Source of the DNA: VRUE01 sp044867645
Lineage (GTDB): Bacteria; Actinomycetota; Thermoleophilia; Solirubrobacterales; 70-9
DNA length: 64,000 bases
Direction: 5' to 3'
NCBI GenBank assembly: GCA_044867645.1
Contig: JBIOVI010000026.1
Span: 1 to 64,000, forward strand
A program made the position numbers and the translations under genes. The notes under the pieces are model-generated. The model did not search any database, was not told where the DNA came from, and was given only the letters and a program-made list of their open reading frames with translations. Position 1 is the first letter of the stretch, and each line of letters starts with the position of its first letter. Below are positions 14,954 through 24,647 of the stretch, one piece after another.

Positions 14954-15825
14954 GCGCGTTCGTCGACAAACATCGCGAGCGCTTCGGGGTCGAGCCGATC
15001 TGCAGCACCCTCGAGGTGTCGGCCTCCGCCTACTACGCTCGCGCCACCGGCAGGCGATCCGCCAGGGCAATGGAGGATGAGCGCCTGCTCGCCCGCATCC
15101 GAGAGATCCATGAGCGCAACTACTGTGCCTATGGCTACCGGCGCATGTGGATCGCCCTGGGGCGCGCCGGCGAGGAGGTCGGCCGCAGCAGGGTGCAGCG
15201 GCTGATGAAGGGAGCCGGGATCCAAGGCGCCAAGCGGCGTGGGAAGGCCTGGCGCACGACAAAGCCCGATCCTCTGGCCCACCGCCGGCCCGACCTGGTC
15301 GAGCGAGATTTCAGCGCCGAGGGCCCAAATCGTCTCTGGGTTGCCGACCTCAGCTACTTGAGGTGTTGGGAGGGCAACCTGTTCTTCTCCTTCGTGATCG
15401 ACGCCTTCAGCCGCAAGATAGTCGGCTGGCAGCTGGCGTCGCACATGCGCACCGACCTGGTCCTCGACGCGCTGAGAATGGCGCTCGCCCAGCGTGAGCC
15501 CGGCGCCGACGTCGAGCTGGTGCATCGCAGTGATCGCGGCAGCCAGTACACATCGATCGACTACACACAGACGCTCGACGACCACGGCGTCCTGGCCTCC
15601 GTCGGATCGGTCGGCGACGCCTATGACAACGCGATGGCCGAGAGCTTCGTCGACTCTTTCAAGACCGAGCTGATCGCCGAGCGCTCCTGGCGCTCCCGGA
15701 CGCAACTTGAGCTAGCCGTCGTCGAGTACATCGCCTGGTTCAACAGCGACCGCCTGCACGAATCTCTCGGCGATCGATCGCCCGCTGAGTTCGAGGACCT
15801 ATACGTTGCCCAGGGAGTCAATTGA
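14950..15825 (+). CDS. IS3-family transposase OrfB (DDE, rve domain)
   Basis: 291 residues. An HTH_21-like segment (YCAYGYRRMWIAL) precedes the integrase core. The catalytic acids are visible in VADLSYL (first Asp), HRSDRGSQYTS (second Asp) and DNAMAESFVDSFKTEL (Glu). The C-terminus (WFNSDRLHESLGDRSPAEF) is the standard ending, so the protein is full length and probably active. It lies inside the inverted repeats with 36 bp between its stop and the right repeat. Confidence 0.95.
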   Translation: MSAFVDKHRERFGVEPICSTLEVSASAYYARATGRRSARAMEDERLLARIREIHERNYCAYGYRRMWIALGRAGEEVGRSRVQRLMKGAGIQGAKRRGKAWRTTKPDPLAHRRPDLVERDFSAEGPNRLWVADLSYLRCWEGNLFFSFVIDAFSRKIVGWQLASHMRTDLVLDALRMALAQREPGADVELVHRSDRGSQYTSIDYTQTLDDHGVLASVGSVGDAYDNAMAESFVDSFKTELIAERSWRSRTQLELAVVEYIAWFNSDRLHESLGDRSPAEFEDLYVAQGVN

Positions 15826-15887
15826 GCTATCTACAGAGAAGATTGGAAACCAACTGAAAAAGTCTCCGTGGAACCTGGTCCGGCTCA

Positions 15888-16546
15888 CCTTCGTCCTCGT
15901 AGCGCGAAGCAAACGTCGGGAATGTGGGTTGATAATGCACGTCTATTCCGGCGTTTTGACCGTACATTTCATCTAAAAGGAGGGTGACTTGACTGACATT
16001 CGTTGCCCCTACCGTAACTCGATTTGCCGCCGAGTCTAGGCCAACTTCCGTTACCAAACCCGCCAGGGCCCCTGTGATGCCGTGGCCGCTCCGATCAGTC
16101 CTTGTAGAGATTTGAGCGTTGCATAGCTGTGGCTAGGCTGTGTGGGGAATGGTAGAACTCTGTCCATAGCGTCGAGAGAAACGGCCTGGGCTAGCTGAGC
16201 AATCTTTCCACTTTGATCACTGGTAAAGCCGATGTAGAATTTTCCACCCGCGCGATGGTCCACGTAGTATCCGGCGTAGGATGACACAGCGTTGGCTTCA
16301 GCCCACTGTTCAGCAACGTCTGCGTTTCTGTCGATGTACCATTCGCGATATTCCAACTCGGCCGCATCAACCGCTCGCAGAGGCACGCCCCATCTGGCCT
16401 CAGTCGCCCTGGCCACTTCTCCGACGGGAGTGTTCGGGTTATACCAATCGCCGATCGAGTTGAAGATCCGGCCGTCGATTGCGATCTCATCGCCTTTGAG
16501 ATCTAGGTCCAGGCCGAATTCTTCTCGGAAGTAGAGGATGTCCTCG
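15888..16546 (-). pseudogene. truncated, frameshifted copy of the giant protein's protease pro-region
   Basis: The minus strand encodes a second copy of the region just before the protease of the 2242-residue protein at 17707-24435: FREEFGLDLDLKGDE, ATEARWGVPLRAVDAAELEY, SSYAGYYVDHRAGGKFY and TNVSQVT. A 1-nt loss near 16065 shifts the frame (ASQGPWRVW then stop, where the parent reads GPLAGLVTEVG). Downstream the copy is cut off at the right end of the insertion sequence after FASRYEDEG, so the protease itself is missing. The upstream limit is the junction at about 16547. Confidence 0.88.
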
Positions 16547-16775
16547 AAAATGACACTGCGCCCTGTCTCCCGATTTCAGCGACTACCGGGAACTCGCGTA
16601 AGGTCCTTTCATAGTCATCAAGGACTTGCTGCCCACAATAGCCAGCGCCTGATCGAACAGTTCGGGAAATCGCGTGCGCTGGCACGATTGATGCAAAAAG
16701 AAGAACCACAGTAAAAACAACTCCCTGATGACCAGTTTGAAATTGCTTCCTCTGGGAGAAACGCCGACAATTCAC
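16547..16775 (-). pseudogene. 5' fragment of a paralogue of the adjacent Ig-like secreted protein
   Basis: The first 75 residues of this frame (hydrophobic VVFTVVLLFASIVPAHAI, then YCGQQVLDDYERTLREFP) parallel the N-terminus of the gene at 16772-17692 (FCQRKVLRNFAKPLQEMP). At about 16547 the similarity stops and the DNA switches to the protease-copy remnant. The frame then reads unrelated residues to 16503. It is a fragment joined by deletion to another fragment. Confidence 0.7.
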
Positions 16776-17692
16776 GGTCCACTAACCAAATCAAATTCCG
16801 CACGCGCCAAAATTCGCGTCCGACTTCGCGGCCACACGCTTAGCTCCTTAGTAATACGATACTTACCTGGGAGTAAATTCCCAATCAGCGGAACGCGTTG
16901 ACACGCGCTGCTTGAGCCCCGGCCAACACCTAGTAATTTCGCGAAGGACGGGCCTGTTAGCTCCGGGACAAGGGTCCACCCACGTTCATTATAGAGCTCT
17001 ACCGTATACAGTTCTCCATAGCTCATGATCACATTGCCAAAATTATCCAGCCTTATGAACGCAGTTTCTCCTTGTCGGTATCTGTCACGCTCTACCCTAA
17101 GCTTAGTATCGACCGTTCGATTCAGCACGCGGAAATACTCTGCGTACCGTCCGTGAGTTGAGCTCCCTTTTCTCCAGAGTTCAATGTCTGCTCGGTAGAA
17201 CCTTGGCTTTTGCGCTACCTTGAATATCAAGTCCCGCCGGTCGTCAGGCTCGCTCAAGTTTGCAACCCGTGTGCCCTCTTTCCTAACTTTTATCCCCTCA
17301 ATACTCACCTGCCATAGCTTGACTTTAATCATCCAGTCATCCCATTGTGGTCCATCTTGGGTTCGTTTCTCTACAACAACTCCTATCGAACCGGGACCAT
17401 TGAGTAGAGGGTTGAACGGACTCACCTGCAGTCCTCGTGGACTCCCAGGAAGTACACCATTCGACGAAAGGTGCCTCAACTTTGGCATTTCCTGAAGTGG
17501 CTTAGCAAAGTTGCGCAGTACCTTTCTTTGACAGAATGCCGTCGCGGCATTTGCTTCTTCTAAGGGGACGGCCGCCAACACGGTAGCGATGGAAATAGCC
17601 AGCATGGCGGTGTGCCATTTCAACTGTAGTGACCAACTCACCCTAAATTGGGACAGGCTTCTGAACCTACCTATCAACGGAGTATCGCTCAT
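16772..17692 (-). CDS. secreted protein with C-terminal Ig-like domain
   Basis: 306 residues. A hydrophobic segment near residues 30-48 (AMLAISIATVLAAVP, with LEEANAATA after it) acts as a signal peptide; Met30 could be the true start. The middle (WDDWMIKVKLWQVSIEG) is unassigned. The C-terminal about 105 residues (YRQGETAFIRLDNFGN, YGELYTVELYNERGW, LLPGKYRITKELSV) form a beta-sandwich pattern like the Ig-like domains common in Solirubrobacterales secreted proteins. It starts 14 bp after the giant protein gene on the same strand, so the two are co-transcribed and may act together. A+T content is higher than in the flanks, suggesting transfer. Confidence 0.75.
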   Translation of the reverse strand: MSDTPLIGRFRSLSQFRVSWSLQLKWHTAMLAISIATVLAAVPLEEANAATAFCQRKVLRNFAKPLQEMPKLRHLSSNGVLPGSPRGLQVSPFNPLLNGPGSIGVVVEKRTQDGPQWDDWMIKVKLWQVSIEGIKVRKEGTRVANLSEPDDRRDLIFKVAQKPRFYRADIELWRKGSSTHGRYAEYFRVLNRTVDTKLRVERDRYRQGETAFIRLDNFGNVIMSYGELYTVELYNERGWTLVPELTGPSFAKLLGVGRGSSSACQRVPLIGNLLPGKYRITKELSVWPRSRTRILARAEFDLVSGP

Positions 17693-17706
17693 CCTAGGAA
17701 TGCTTC

Positions 17707-20700
17707 CTATTTCGAGTTAACAAGATACAGGTTCGCTCCCATCCCGGGTGCGTTCAGAATCCCCGGGGCCGCATCAGAAGAAATGGGAGGATAGCCATCA
17801 TAAATATCATCTGGCACTGAATGCGGCCGCACCAACGGCGCAGCTTGGCCATATATCGTTGAGACCAGTCCGACGGCCCTTCCAGTACCAGGCACCCATA
17901 CAGGTGCTCCGCTATCACCCTTTTTGACAGACATACTGAATTGGAGTACCCAAAAAGGGCCGGCATTGATATCGGTGGATGGCGGAGGAAATACCTTTAT
18001 GCCGGTGATCTTTCCGCACTTGACAGTATTTGATTGTGCTCCTGACGTACACACTGGCATACCGACTCTGGCTTGTCGTGCCCCCGTAACGGGGACCGAT
18101 CCATCGACAGTCCCTCTGTAAATAGTCCGCGGCACCAATGCATTACTATCCAGGCGAATCGCCTCAGCATCCGTTTGGAAGTCAGCTTGCGGTTTGTAAA
18201 GGGAACGGCGTCGTACGGTTCCGATGCGATCGGGTTTTGCGTCTAGCGAGCTATGAAAGCGCCTGACCACCCAGTCCTCTGGAAAACAGTGGCCAGCAAC
18301 CAGAAGGAAATGGGCTATCTCGTCGCTGCCATTGGGCAGCTTGCCCAGTTTTTCAGCAGCTCCAAAACCCGCAGTGCAACCAAAGGGTTCTTTGTAGACT
18401 TCATGCCACCATCCCACGAAATGACCAGCCTCGATCGGTCCTTCGTCGCTATATCGCGAGGCGAATTCAGGGGCTGTGGGCTGGAAATATACGTCGAATC
18501 CAGCATTTGCTCCATACGCTTGATTCAGAACCATAGTTACCTGACTTACGTTGGTCGTACCGACAGTAACTTGATTGCTTATGGCGTCCACCCCGACTTC
18601 TGTCACAAGACCCGCGAGTGGCCCTCCCGAGGCAGTAGCTTTCCCTATCAGTCCCTGTAGCGAATTGAGAGTTGAATAGCTCCGAGAAGGTTGTGCCGGG
18701 AACGTCATGACTCGATTGATCGCTCCGAGCTGAACGGATTGCGCCAGCTGCCCAAGTTTTCCCACTTGATCGCTGGTGAAGCCGACGTAGAATTTCCCAC
18801 CGGCTCGATGATCGACATAGTATCCAGCATAGGACGACGCAGCATTATTTTCTGCCCAATCTTCAATGAGTTCTACGTTCCGATCGATATACCATTCCCG
18901 ATATTCCAACTCGGCCGCATCAACCGCTCGCAAAGGCACGCCCCATCTAGCCTCGGTCGCCCGAGCCACTTCCCCAGCAGGCGTGTTCGGGTTGTACCAA
19001 TCGCCGATCGAGTTGAAGATCCTTCCGTTGATCGCGATCTCGTCCCCTTTAAGATCTAGGTCCAGGCCGAATTCTTCTCGGAAGTGGAGGATGTCCTCGA
19101 ATGTAGGCGGTATCGGAGCTCCGGGCACCGGTGGCGGCGTGTAGGGGATGTTGACCCAGAATCGTTCGCTGGCAGAGTGACCGAGCCGGTCGGTAATTAT
19201 GACTTCGAGATAGAGGATTCCCGGTGGCCAGTTTGCCGTACTGGTCACCCACTGATTGAGCTCCGTCACACACTCGACGCCGGGTTTTTCGAAGTCTTGC
19301 TCGCAGATCTTTTCATCGACTAGCTGGTTGTTGCTTGCTACCACGTCAATTGAGGCTATTCCCTCCTCCGAATGCGCTTGGACGATCAGGGTGTGATCCC
19401 CAACGGTGATCGGCGCGGCCGTTTCCCTGTTTGCATAGAGAGAGCCGTAGAGGTTGTCAAAGGTCAGCGGGGATTCTGAGTTCCACCACTTGAACACCGA
19501 GCCGTCCGCTCCGATGTCGTAGGTGATGATCGGTGCATCTGCCGGGGTCACGACCGTGCGTCGGGGTTCATCAGAGTATTCGAAGTAGGTGGTCTTCGCC
19601 GGCGGCGATCCGGCTGGATCTATCGTGACCGAGCTAACGCGCCCATAGGCGGTGTTGTAGGTGATCGCGCCAGTCGTGCCGTTCGCAAGCTCGACTTTCG
19701 TCATTCGACCGGAAGAGTCGTATTGATATTTCGTTTCCCCCTGGGGGCCTTTATGAGAGGTCAGGTCATCGCTCGCATGAGCGTAAATGTGATCGTCGGC
19801 CTCGTCGCCTTGGACGCTCGTGACCAAGCCACCGGAGACTTTGACATCTACCCTGGGGTCGTCTTCAACGGCCAAAAGCGCTTCCACTGATCCATCTTCC
19901 TCTGGAATCGTCCACCGCTGCACCCGGCTGTTATTGGGGTCGGTGACCCAAAGATGTCCTTTGTCGTCGGTGGCGATGCCCATCGGCGGGACGAAGCTGA
20001 ACTGGCCCGCCCCAGATCCTTTGGAGCCGAACTGAAGGATGTATTTGCCTTCCTGGTCGAAGAGCTCGACCCGGTTGTTTTCGTGATCACCGACCCAGAC
20101 GTTGCCTTTGGCGTCGACATCGATCGAGTTGGGGTGTTTGAACTGTCCGTCTCCGCTCCCCGAGGTGCCGAACTGGCGGACGTATTCGCCTGCTTCGTCA
20201 AAGACGGTGACCCTGTTGTTGGCCCAATCGGCGATCCAGACGCTGCCATTCGGGCCAATGTCGATTCCACCGGGTTCGGAGATCTGCCCGGCGCCGGAGC
20301 CTTTGGTTCCCAGGCGTTTTAGGAATTCGCCCGCTTCGTTGAACTTCTGCACCCGGCTTGAGTCAGAGACGTAGATGTTGCCTTTGGCGTCTATCGCGAT
20401 GCCTTCGGGGCCGTTGAACAGGCCGTTGGTCGAGCCGTAGGCGCCGAATTTCGTCAGGTATTCGCCTTTTTCATTGAACTTCTGGACCCGGTGGTTGCCG
20501 TGGTCTACGACCCAGATGTTGCCTTTGGCGTCTATCGCCAGCGCGCTCGGCCCTTTTAGCTGACCGTTGCCAGTTCCTTCGGAGCCGAATTTGGAGAAGT
20601 ATTCGCCGCCCGGGTTGAACTGCTGAATACGGTTGTTGCCCTTGTCCGCGACCCAGATGTTGCCTTTGGCGTCGATCGCAGCGTCGGCGGGCGCTTTCAG

Positions 20701-23700
20701 CTGGCCGTTGCCAGAGCCGTTGGTGCCGAAAGATGAGGAGTAGGTGGGGATATCGGGGGGCACGTAAGTGGAAACCACCCATTTCTGCGCCCGACTGTTG
20801 TTGGGGTCGGTGACCCAGATGCGGCCCATGCCGTCTGAGGCGATCCCCAGCGGGCTGGTGAAGTTGAACTGACCGTTTCCCGACCCGTAGACGCCGAACT
20901 GGGCGACGTAGTTGCCGTTCAGGTCGAAGAGCTGGACGCGATTGTTGCTGCGATCGCCGACCCAGACGTTGCCGGCCTGATCGACATCCACCTCAGCGGG
21001 GAGATTGAATTGGCCCTCGCCGCTGCCGGGGCTGCCGATCTGGCGGACGAATTCGCCGGCTTGGTTGAAGACCGAGATTCGGCTGTTCGCGGAGTCGGCG
21101 ACCCAGACGTTGCCGTCGAGGTCGAAGTCGATGCCCTTGGGCTGGCCGAGCTGTCCGGTGCCCGACCCCGAGGAGGCGATCCGTTTGATGAATTCGCCTT
21201 TGGCGTTGAACTTCTGCAGGCGCTTGTTATTGAGCACGCCACACGAAACCCAGATGTCGCCGTTGGGTGCGATTGCAATGCCTTCAGGCGAGTTGAGCTG
21301 ACCGTCGGCCGTCCCGTAGATGCCGAACTTGCTCAGGTATTCGCCGCTTGGGCTGAACTCCTGGATGCGGTTGTTTTCCTTGTCGGCGACCCAGATGTGC
21401 CCGTTGGCGTCGATCGCGAGGGCGGAGGGTGATCTGAGCTGACCGTTGGCAGTTCCTTCGGAGCCAAATTTGGAGACGTATTCGCCTTTGGCGTTGAACT
21501 GCTGAATCCGATTGTTGCCCTTGTCAGCGACCCAGATGTTGCCTTTGACGTCGAGCGCAGCGTCGGCGGGCGCTTTCAGCTGGCCGTTGGCAGAGCCGTT
21601 GGTGCCGAAGGACGAGGCGTAGGTCACCGTGGGTTCCGGTTCTTCTGCCTCGGGCAGCTCTTCCGGGGTCAGACTGGTGCTTCCGGGGTCACGGACGGCG
21701 ATTTCGGAGAGCTTGCCCGCTTCGTAGTCGTAATCGACCTTCGCATAGCCTGCGGTGCGCAGCTCCGTTGCCTTGCCGCCTTCATCGAAGGCGAGCGCAG
21801 TATCGGTCCGTCCGCTTTCATCGGCGATCTCATAGCCATGATCCTCTTTGGTCACCACTGCCTGGAGATGAGGATCGAATCGATCTTCACCGGTTTTGGT
21901 CGGCAACGACACTGAGCGCTCGCGAGATCCGTTGCCCTGAGTCACTTGTGCGGTCTCCGGCGACCCTTCGCCTTCGATTTCCAGCTCGGGAGTCTCGGCG
22001 AGCGTCCAGCCATCGCCCCACTCGGTGTTCTCGGACTCCGGCAGAAGAGAGTTGTAGAAGCGCTCGACCTCGAGGTCGACCCCTGCCCCCTTCACCTCGA
22101 TGTCCTTCTCGCGGTAGACGAGGTTGCCGTTCATCACGTTGACGGCTAGTTCGGGGCGATCGGGGTTTTCCTCCTCGGCTTCGTCCCCCTGACCGTCCGG
22201 AAGAGGGAAGCGCTGCAAAACGTATTCTTCTTTCATCCCGGTCGCGGGGAAGAATTCGAACTCGATGTCTCGCTCGCGCATCTTGCCAACTTGATCGAAA
22301 ACTTTGATCTTCAGCGTGTGTTTGCCGGTGGTAAGGTTGTTCAGCTTCAGCGTGTAGGTCTGAGTCATTGCGCAGCTGCTGGCAGGGCAGACCTGCTGCC
22401 AGGACTGCTCGGGGGTGCCTTTGCCGTCGAGGAAGACTTCGATGCTTTTGACGCCAGATCGCTTCGTTTTGCTTTCGGCATTGCTGCCGTCTTTTGCTTC
22501 GATTTTTAGGTTGTAGACGGGCAGGCTTAGCTCGTCCCATTTTTCGGGGTCCTCATTCCCGCTATCTCCAGCCTCATCGGTGGCAACTGCAAGCTGCCCG
22601 CCGAGGGTGACTTCGGGCGGGGTGCTGTCCACCTTCATCTGCCATTCGGTGATCGCCGAGGTCTTGCCGGTGGGGTCTGAGGCAGATAGGCGCACAGGCC
22701 TCATCCCTTCCAGGAAACTATCGCCGTTCAGTTCAAATTTGGAGGGGGTGCTGGGTGGGCAGCGGCTCCCGGCAAGGCCGGTGCAGCCTCCCATTTCGTC
22801 TTTGATGAGCGCCGTTTCCTCCGGAGCCATCGTGACCTGCTTGACCCCAAGCCCTGCATCGACGACCTGCGCGATGATCGTGAAGGGAGTCGCGTCACTC
22901 ACCCAACCGCTCGGGATGCCACTGACCGATCCGATCGAGGGGTATTGCCAGTCATCGAGCCAGATCGCCACGCCGCCGGCGACAAGGTCGCGCCAGCAGG
23001 GATCGATGCTCCCGCTGCCGGTTCCGAGTCCCATCATGAATGACCTTCCCCATGACTGGATGTCGACCGACCCGTCATTGATCGCCCGGTCGTCGAGAAC
23101 CCGCACCCAGTGGTTGTTGTCCCACATCCCGACGAAGTCATGGGGCTCTGGATACTGGCTCTTGTTACAGCCGTGGTCATCGCGCCAAAAGGGGATGATC
23201 CAGGCGTTCGACAGGTAGCTGTTCTGGTTCGGCGCGTCGTATGACCAATGCCCGTATTGGCCGCCCCAGTGAGCGCCGCCGGGCATCGAGATGTAGAGGC
23301 CCCGCCAGCCCCAGCACGTGTAGATACAGTGGGTCTCGCCTTCGACCCAACCGTCGCTCTCGACGTAGACCCAGCTGTTGTTATCGAGAGCGTAAGTGTT
23401 GTAGCCGTTTAGCCAATTGTTGTTGACCCAATCCTCGAGAATGGGGTCGACAAGGATCGGGTAGGCGAAGTCTGCTTCTCGGTGTGGCACCTGAAGCGCA
23501 ATCGTGTCGCCTTCGATCTGAAGCTCGACGGGCACCTGGCGTCCCTGCGCATCGGCAGCGGTCGGGAAGGGGATCAAGGCGAGCCTTTCCTCTCCCATCA
23601 CGATTTCCGCGCCGCCGTTGCCGTCCGGCTGGAGCACCGATCCCTTTGGAAGACCGATTTGAAAATGCAGTGCCTCCGGGCTTTCGGCCGAGCGGAGCTG

Positions 23701-24435
23701 GTCGAAGATCTCGACGCCATAGGACGTCGGGGAGACGAGCAGGTCGGTGTCGGTCTGGACCTCGGGGTAGTAAACGTTCTGGTCGCCCAGACGTTGTCCG
23801 CTTGCATCAGCTCCGAGCGCCCTGATGCCGACTCCGTTCTCACCGACCTTCATCGTTCCCTGCGCAGAGTCTGGGATCGCGAGACTGGTCAGCGGATTGG
23901 TCGGTTCGAAGCCACCCTCCGTCCCGACCAGACTTAGATCGACCTTCCTCAGCTTGCCTTCCTCATCCTCAGTGCGCAGCGGCATGCTGGCGTCCAGCAG
24001 GGACGTGTCGCCTTCATCACTGACAGCCGCCGCGGTTTCACTTAGCGGCTGAATGATTTTTGCCTCACTCAGGAAGCGGGCGGGATCGTTATTGAGCGCC
24101 GTGAGCTGTTCCGGGAAGATCGCGAGCAGCAATTCCTGCGCCGCAGGAACAGAGAGGTCAGCAAACGCGTAGCGAGACTCTTCCCGCTGCTGGACGGCCC
24201 AGCTGCTCTCTAGCTCCTGTTCTCGTTCCTTCTCTTCGCGCTCAGCGGTTTCGATCCCTTCCGTGATATCCAGGGCACCGGGCTTAGGGAGCGGTTCGAC
24301 GTTGGTCTCGACCTCTACGGCCGAGACCTGCTCGGCAGGAGAATCGGCGAGAACCGGGACTGAGGAGCATGCAAACAGCAGAATCGTGAATACGGCGACC
24401 CAGCGAGCCCGGGCCCAACGCATGCCCCTTGCCAT
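17707..24435 (-). CDS. giant secreted RHS/NHL-propeller protein with C-terminal S1 protease
   Basis: 2242 residues with a signal peptide (WVAVFTILLFACSSVPVLA). The N-terminal 700 residues include an Ig-like region. Residues about 780-950 are an RHS-type entry domain (NVMNGNLVYREKDIEV, EVERFYNS). Two tandem blocks of six or more NHL blades follow (IWVADKGNNRIQQFN type), then YD-like repeats (KYQYDSSGRMTKVEL). The C-terminus has a streptogrisin-like pro-region (about 1830-1990, SYAGYYVDHRAGGKF) and a trypsin-fold protease with AGHC, TDAEAIRLD and KKGDSGAPV as His, Asp and Ser sites. It is a surface or polymorphic-toxin-like protein delivering a protease; the protease role is a motif-based inference. 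A partial paralogue of its tail lies at 15888-16546. The Ig-like gene at 16772 follows in the operon. Confidence 0.88.
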   Translation of the reverse strand: MARGMRWARARWVAVFTILLFACSSVPVLADSPAEQVSAVEVETNVEPLPKPGALDITEGIETAEREEKEREQELESSWAVQQREESRYAFADLSVPAAQELLLAIFPEQLTALNNDPARFLSEAKIIQPLSETAAAVSDEGDTSLLDASMPLRTEDEEGKLRKVDLSLVGTEGGFEPTNPLTSLAIPDSAQGTMKVGENGVGIRALGADASGQRLGDQNVYYPEVQTDTDLLVSPTSYGVEIFDQLRSAESPEALHFQIGLPKGSVLQPDGNGGAEIVMGEERLALIPFPTAADAQGRQVPVELQIEGDTIALQVPHREADFAYPILVDPILEDWVNNNWLNGYNTYALDNNSWVYVESDGWVEGETHCIYTCWGWRGLYISMPGGAHWGGQYGHWSYDAPNQNSYLSNAWIIPFWRDDHGCNKSQYPEPHDFVGMWDNNHWVRVLDDRAINDGSVDIQSWGRSFMMGLGTGSGSIDPCWRDLVAGGVAIWLDDWQYPSIGSVSGIPSGWVSDATPFTIIAQVVDAGLGVKQVTMAPEETALIKDEMGGCTGLAGSRCPPSTPSKFELNGDSFLEGMRPVRLSASDPTGKTSAITEWQMKVDSTPPEVTLGGQLAVATDEAGDSGNEDPEKWDELSLPVYNLKIEAKDGSNAESKTKRSGVKSIEVFLDGKGTPEQSWQQVCPASSCAMTQTYTLKLNNLTTGKHTLKIKVFDQVGKMRERDIEFEFFPATGMKEEYVLQRFPLPDGQGDEAEEENPDRPELAVNVMNGNLVYREKDIEVKGAGVDLEVERFYNSLLPESENTEWGDGWTLAETPELEIEGEGSPETAQVTQGNGSRERSVSLPTKTGEDRFDPHLQAVVTKEDHGYEIADESGRTDTALAFDEGGKATELRTAGYAKVDYDYEAGKLSEIAVRDPGSTSLTPEELPEAEEPEPTVTYASSFGTNGSANGQLKAPADAALDVKGNIWVADKGNNRIQQFNAKGEYVSKFGSEGTANGQLRSPSALAIDANGHIWVADKENNRIQEFSPSGEYLSKFGIYGTADGQLNSPEGIAIAPNGDIWVSCGVLNNKRLQKFNAKGEFIKRIASSGSGTGQLGQPKGIDFDLDGNVWVADSANSRISVFNQAGEFVRQIGSPGSGEGQFNLPAEVDVDQAGNVWVGDRSNNRVQLFDLNGNYVAQFGVYGSGNGQFNFTSPLGIASDGMGRIWVTDPNNSRAQKWVVSTYVPPDIPTYSSSFGTNGSGNGQLKAPADAAIDAKGNIWVADKGNNRIQQFNPGGEYFSKFGSEGTGNGQLKGPSALAIDAKGNIWVVDHGNHRVQKFNEKGEYLTKFGAYGSTNGLFNGPEGIAIDAKGNIYVSDSSRVQKFNEAGEFLKRLGTKGSGAGQISEPGGIDIGPNGSVWIADWANNRVTVFDEAGEYVRQFGTSGSGDGQFKHPNSIDVDAKGNVWVGDHENNRVELFDQEGKYILQFGSKGSGAGQFSFVPPMGIATDDKGHLWVTDPNNSRVQRWTIPEEDGSVEALLAVEDDPRVDVKVSGGLVTSVQGDEADDHIYAHASDDLTSHKGPQGETKYQYDSSGRMTKVELANGTTGAITYNTAYGRVSSVTIDPAGSPPAKTTYFEYSDEPRRTVVTPADAPIITYDIGADGSVFKWWNSESPLTFDNLYGSLYANRETAAPITVGDHTLIVQAHSEEGIASIDVVASNNQLVDEKICEQDFEKPGVECVTELNQWVTSTANWPPGILYLEVIITDRLGHSASERFWVNIPYTPPPVPGAPIPPTFEDILHFREEFGLDLDLKGDEIAINGRIFNSIGDWYNPNTPAGEVARATEARWGVPLRAVDAAELEYREWYIDRNVELIEDWAENNAASSYAGYYVDHRAGGKFYVGFTSDQVGKLGQLAQSVQLGAINRVMTFPAQPSRSYSTLNSLQGLIGKATASGGPLAGLVTEVGVDAISNQVTVGTTNVSQVTMVLNQAYGANAGFDVYFQPTAPEFASRYSDEGPIEAGHFVGWWHEVYKEPFGCTAGFGAAEKLGKLPNGSDEIAHFLLVAGHCFPEDWVVRRFHSSLDAKPDRIGTVRRRSLYKPQADFQTDAEAIRLDSNALVPRTIYRGTVDGSVPVTGARQARVGMPVCTSGAQSNTVKCGKITGIKVFPPPSTDINAGPFWVLQFSMSVKKGDSGAPVWVPGTGRAVGLVSTIYGQAAPLVRPHSVPDDIYDGYPPISSDAAPGILNAPGMGANLYLVNSK
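19880..21640. repeat. two tandem NHL-propeller blocks of about 880 bp
   Basis: The segments about 20750-21640 and 19880-20748 within the giant gene encode two near-duplicate propellers. Both begin with SFGTNGS..GNGQLKAPADAA and contain the same ordered blades. The close DNA similarity points to recent duplication. Borders are approximate. Confidence 0.8.
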
Positions 24436-24647
24436 CCCTCGCCTCCCTGTCGGTTCAACCTCCAGACAATCTGCAGGTTGTCGGCGCCGACCCTATAGGT
24501 GTGGAATTTCGGAGTGCAACCTTTGGCGTACCCATTTTTTGAGCAGATGTGTCTTAAAGATGAAAGTGCTTGCACTGGTGGCGTTTTGTCCACCATGCGG
24601 CCGAGCATGGAAGCAGGGAGACTCTCCGCGTGTAGCGACTTCGGAGA

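Larger units (their letters stand above)
14579..15887 (+). mobile_element. IS3-family insertion sequence, apparently complete
   Basis: Imperfect terminal inverted repeats of about 28 bp (14578-14605 and 15861-15888; shared core agtctccgtg and ggctcac) bound 1309 bp. The ends read TGAGCC and GGCTCA, the TG...CA form of the IS3 family. It carries orfA and orfB in overlapping frames. I see no matching 3-4 bp target duplication (left flank gca, right flank ctt), and the two flanks belong to different genes, which suggests an adjacent deletion after insertion. Confidence 0.88.

Noticed and set aside
14479..15705. Minus-strand open frame over the insertion sequence
   Set aside because: Antisense to the transposase genes, which are complete with DDE motifs.
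16618..16803. 61-codon minus-strand ORF
   Set aside because: Overlaps the remnant of the Ig-like paralogue in a different frame; shadow.
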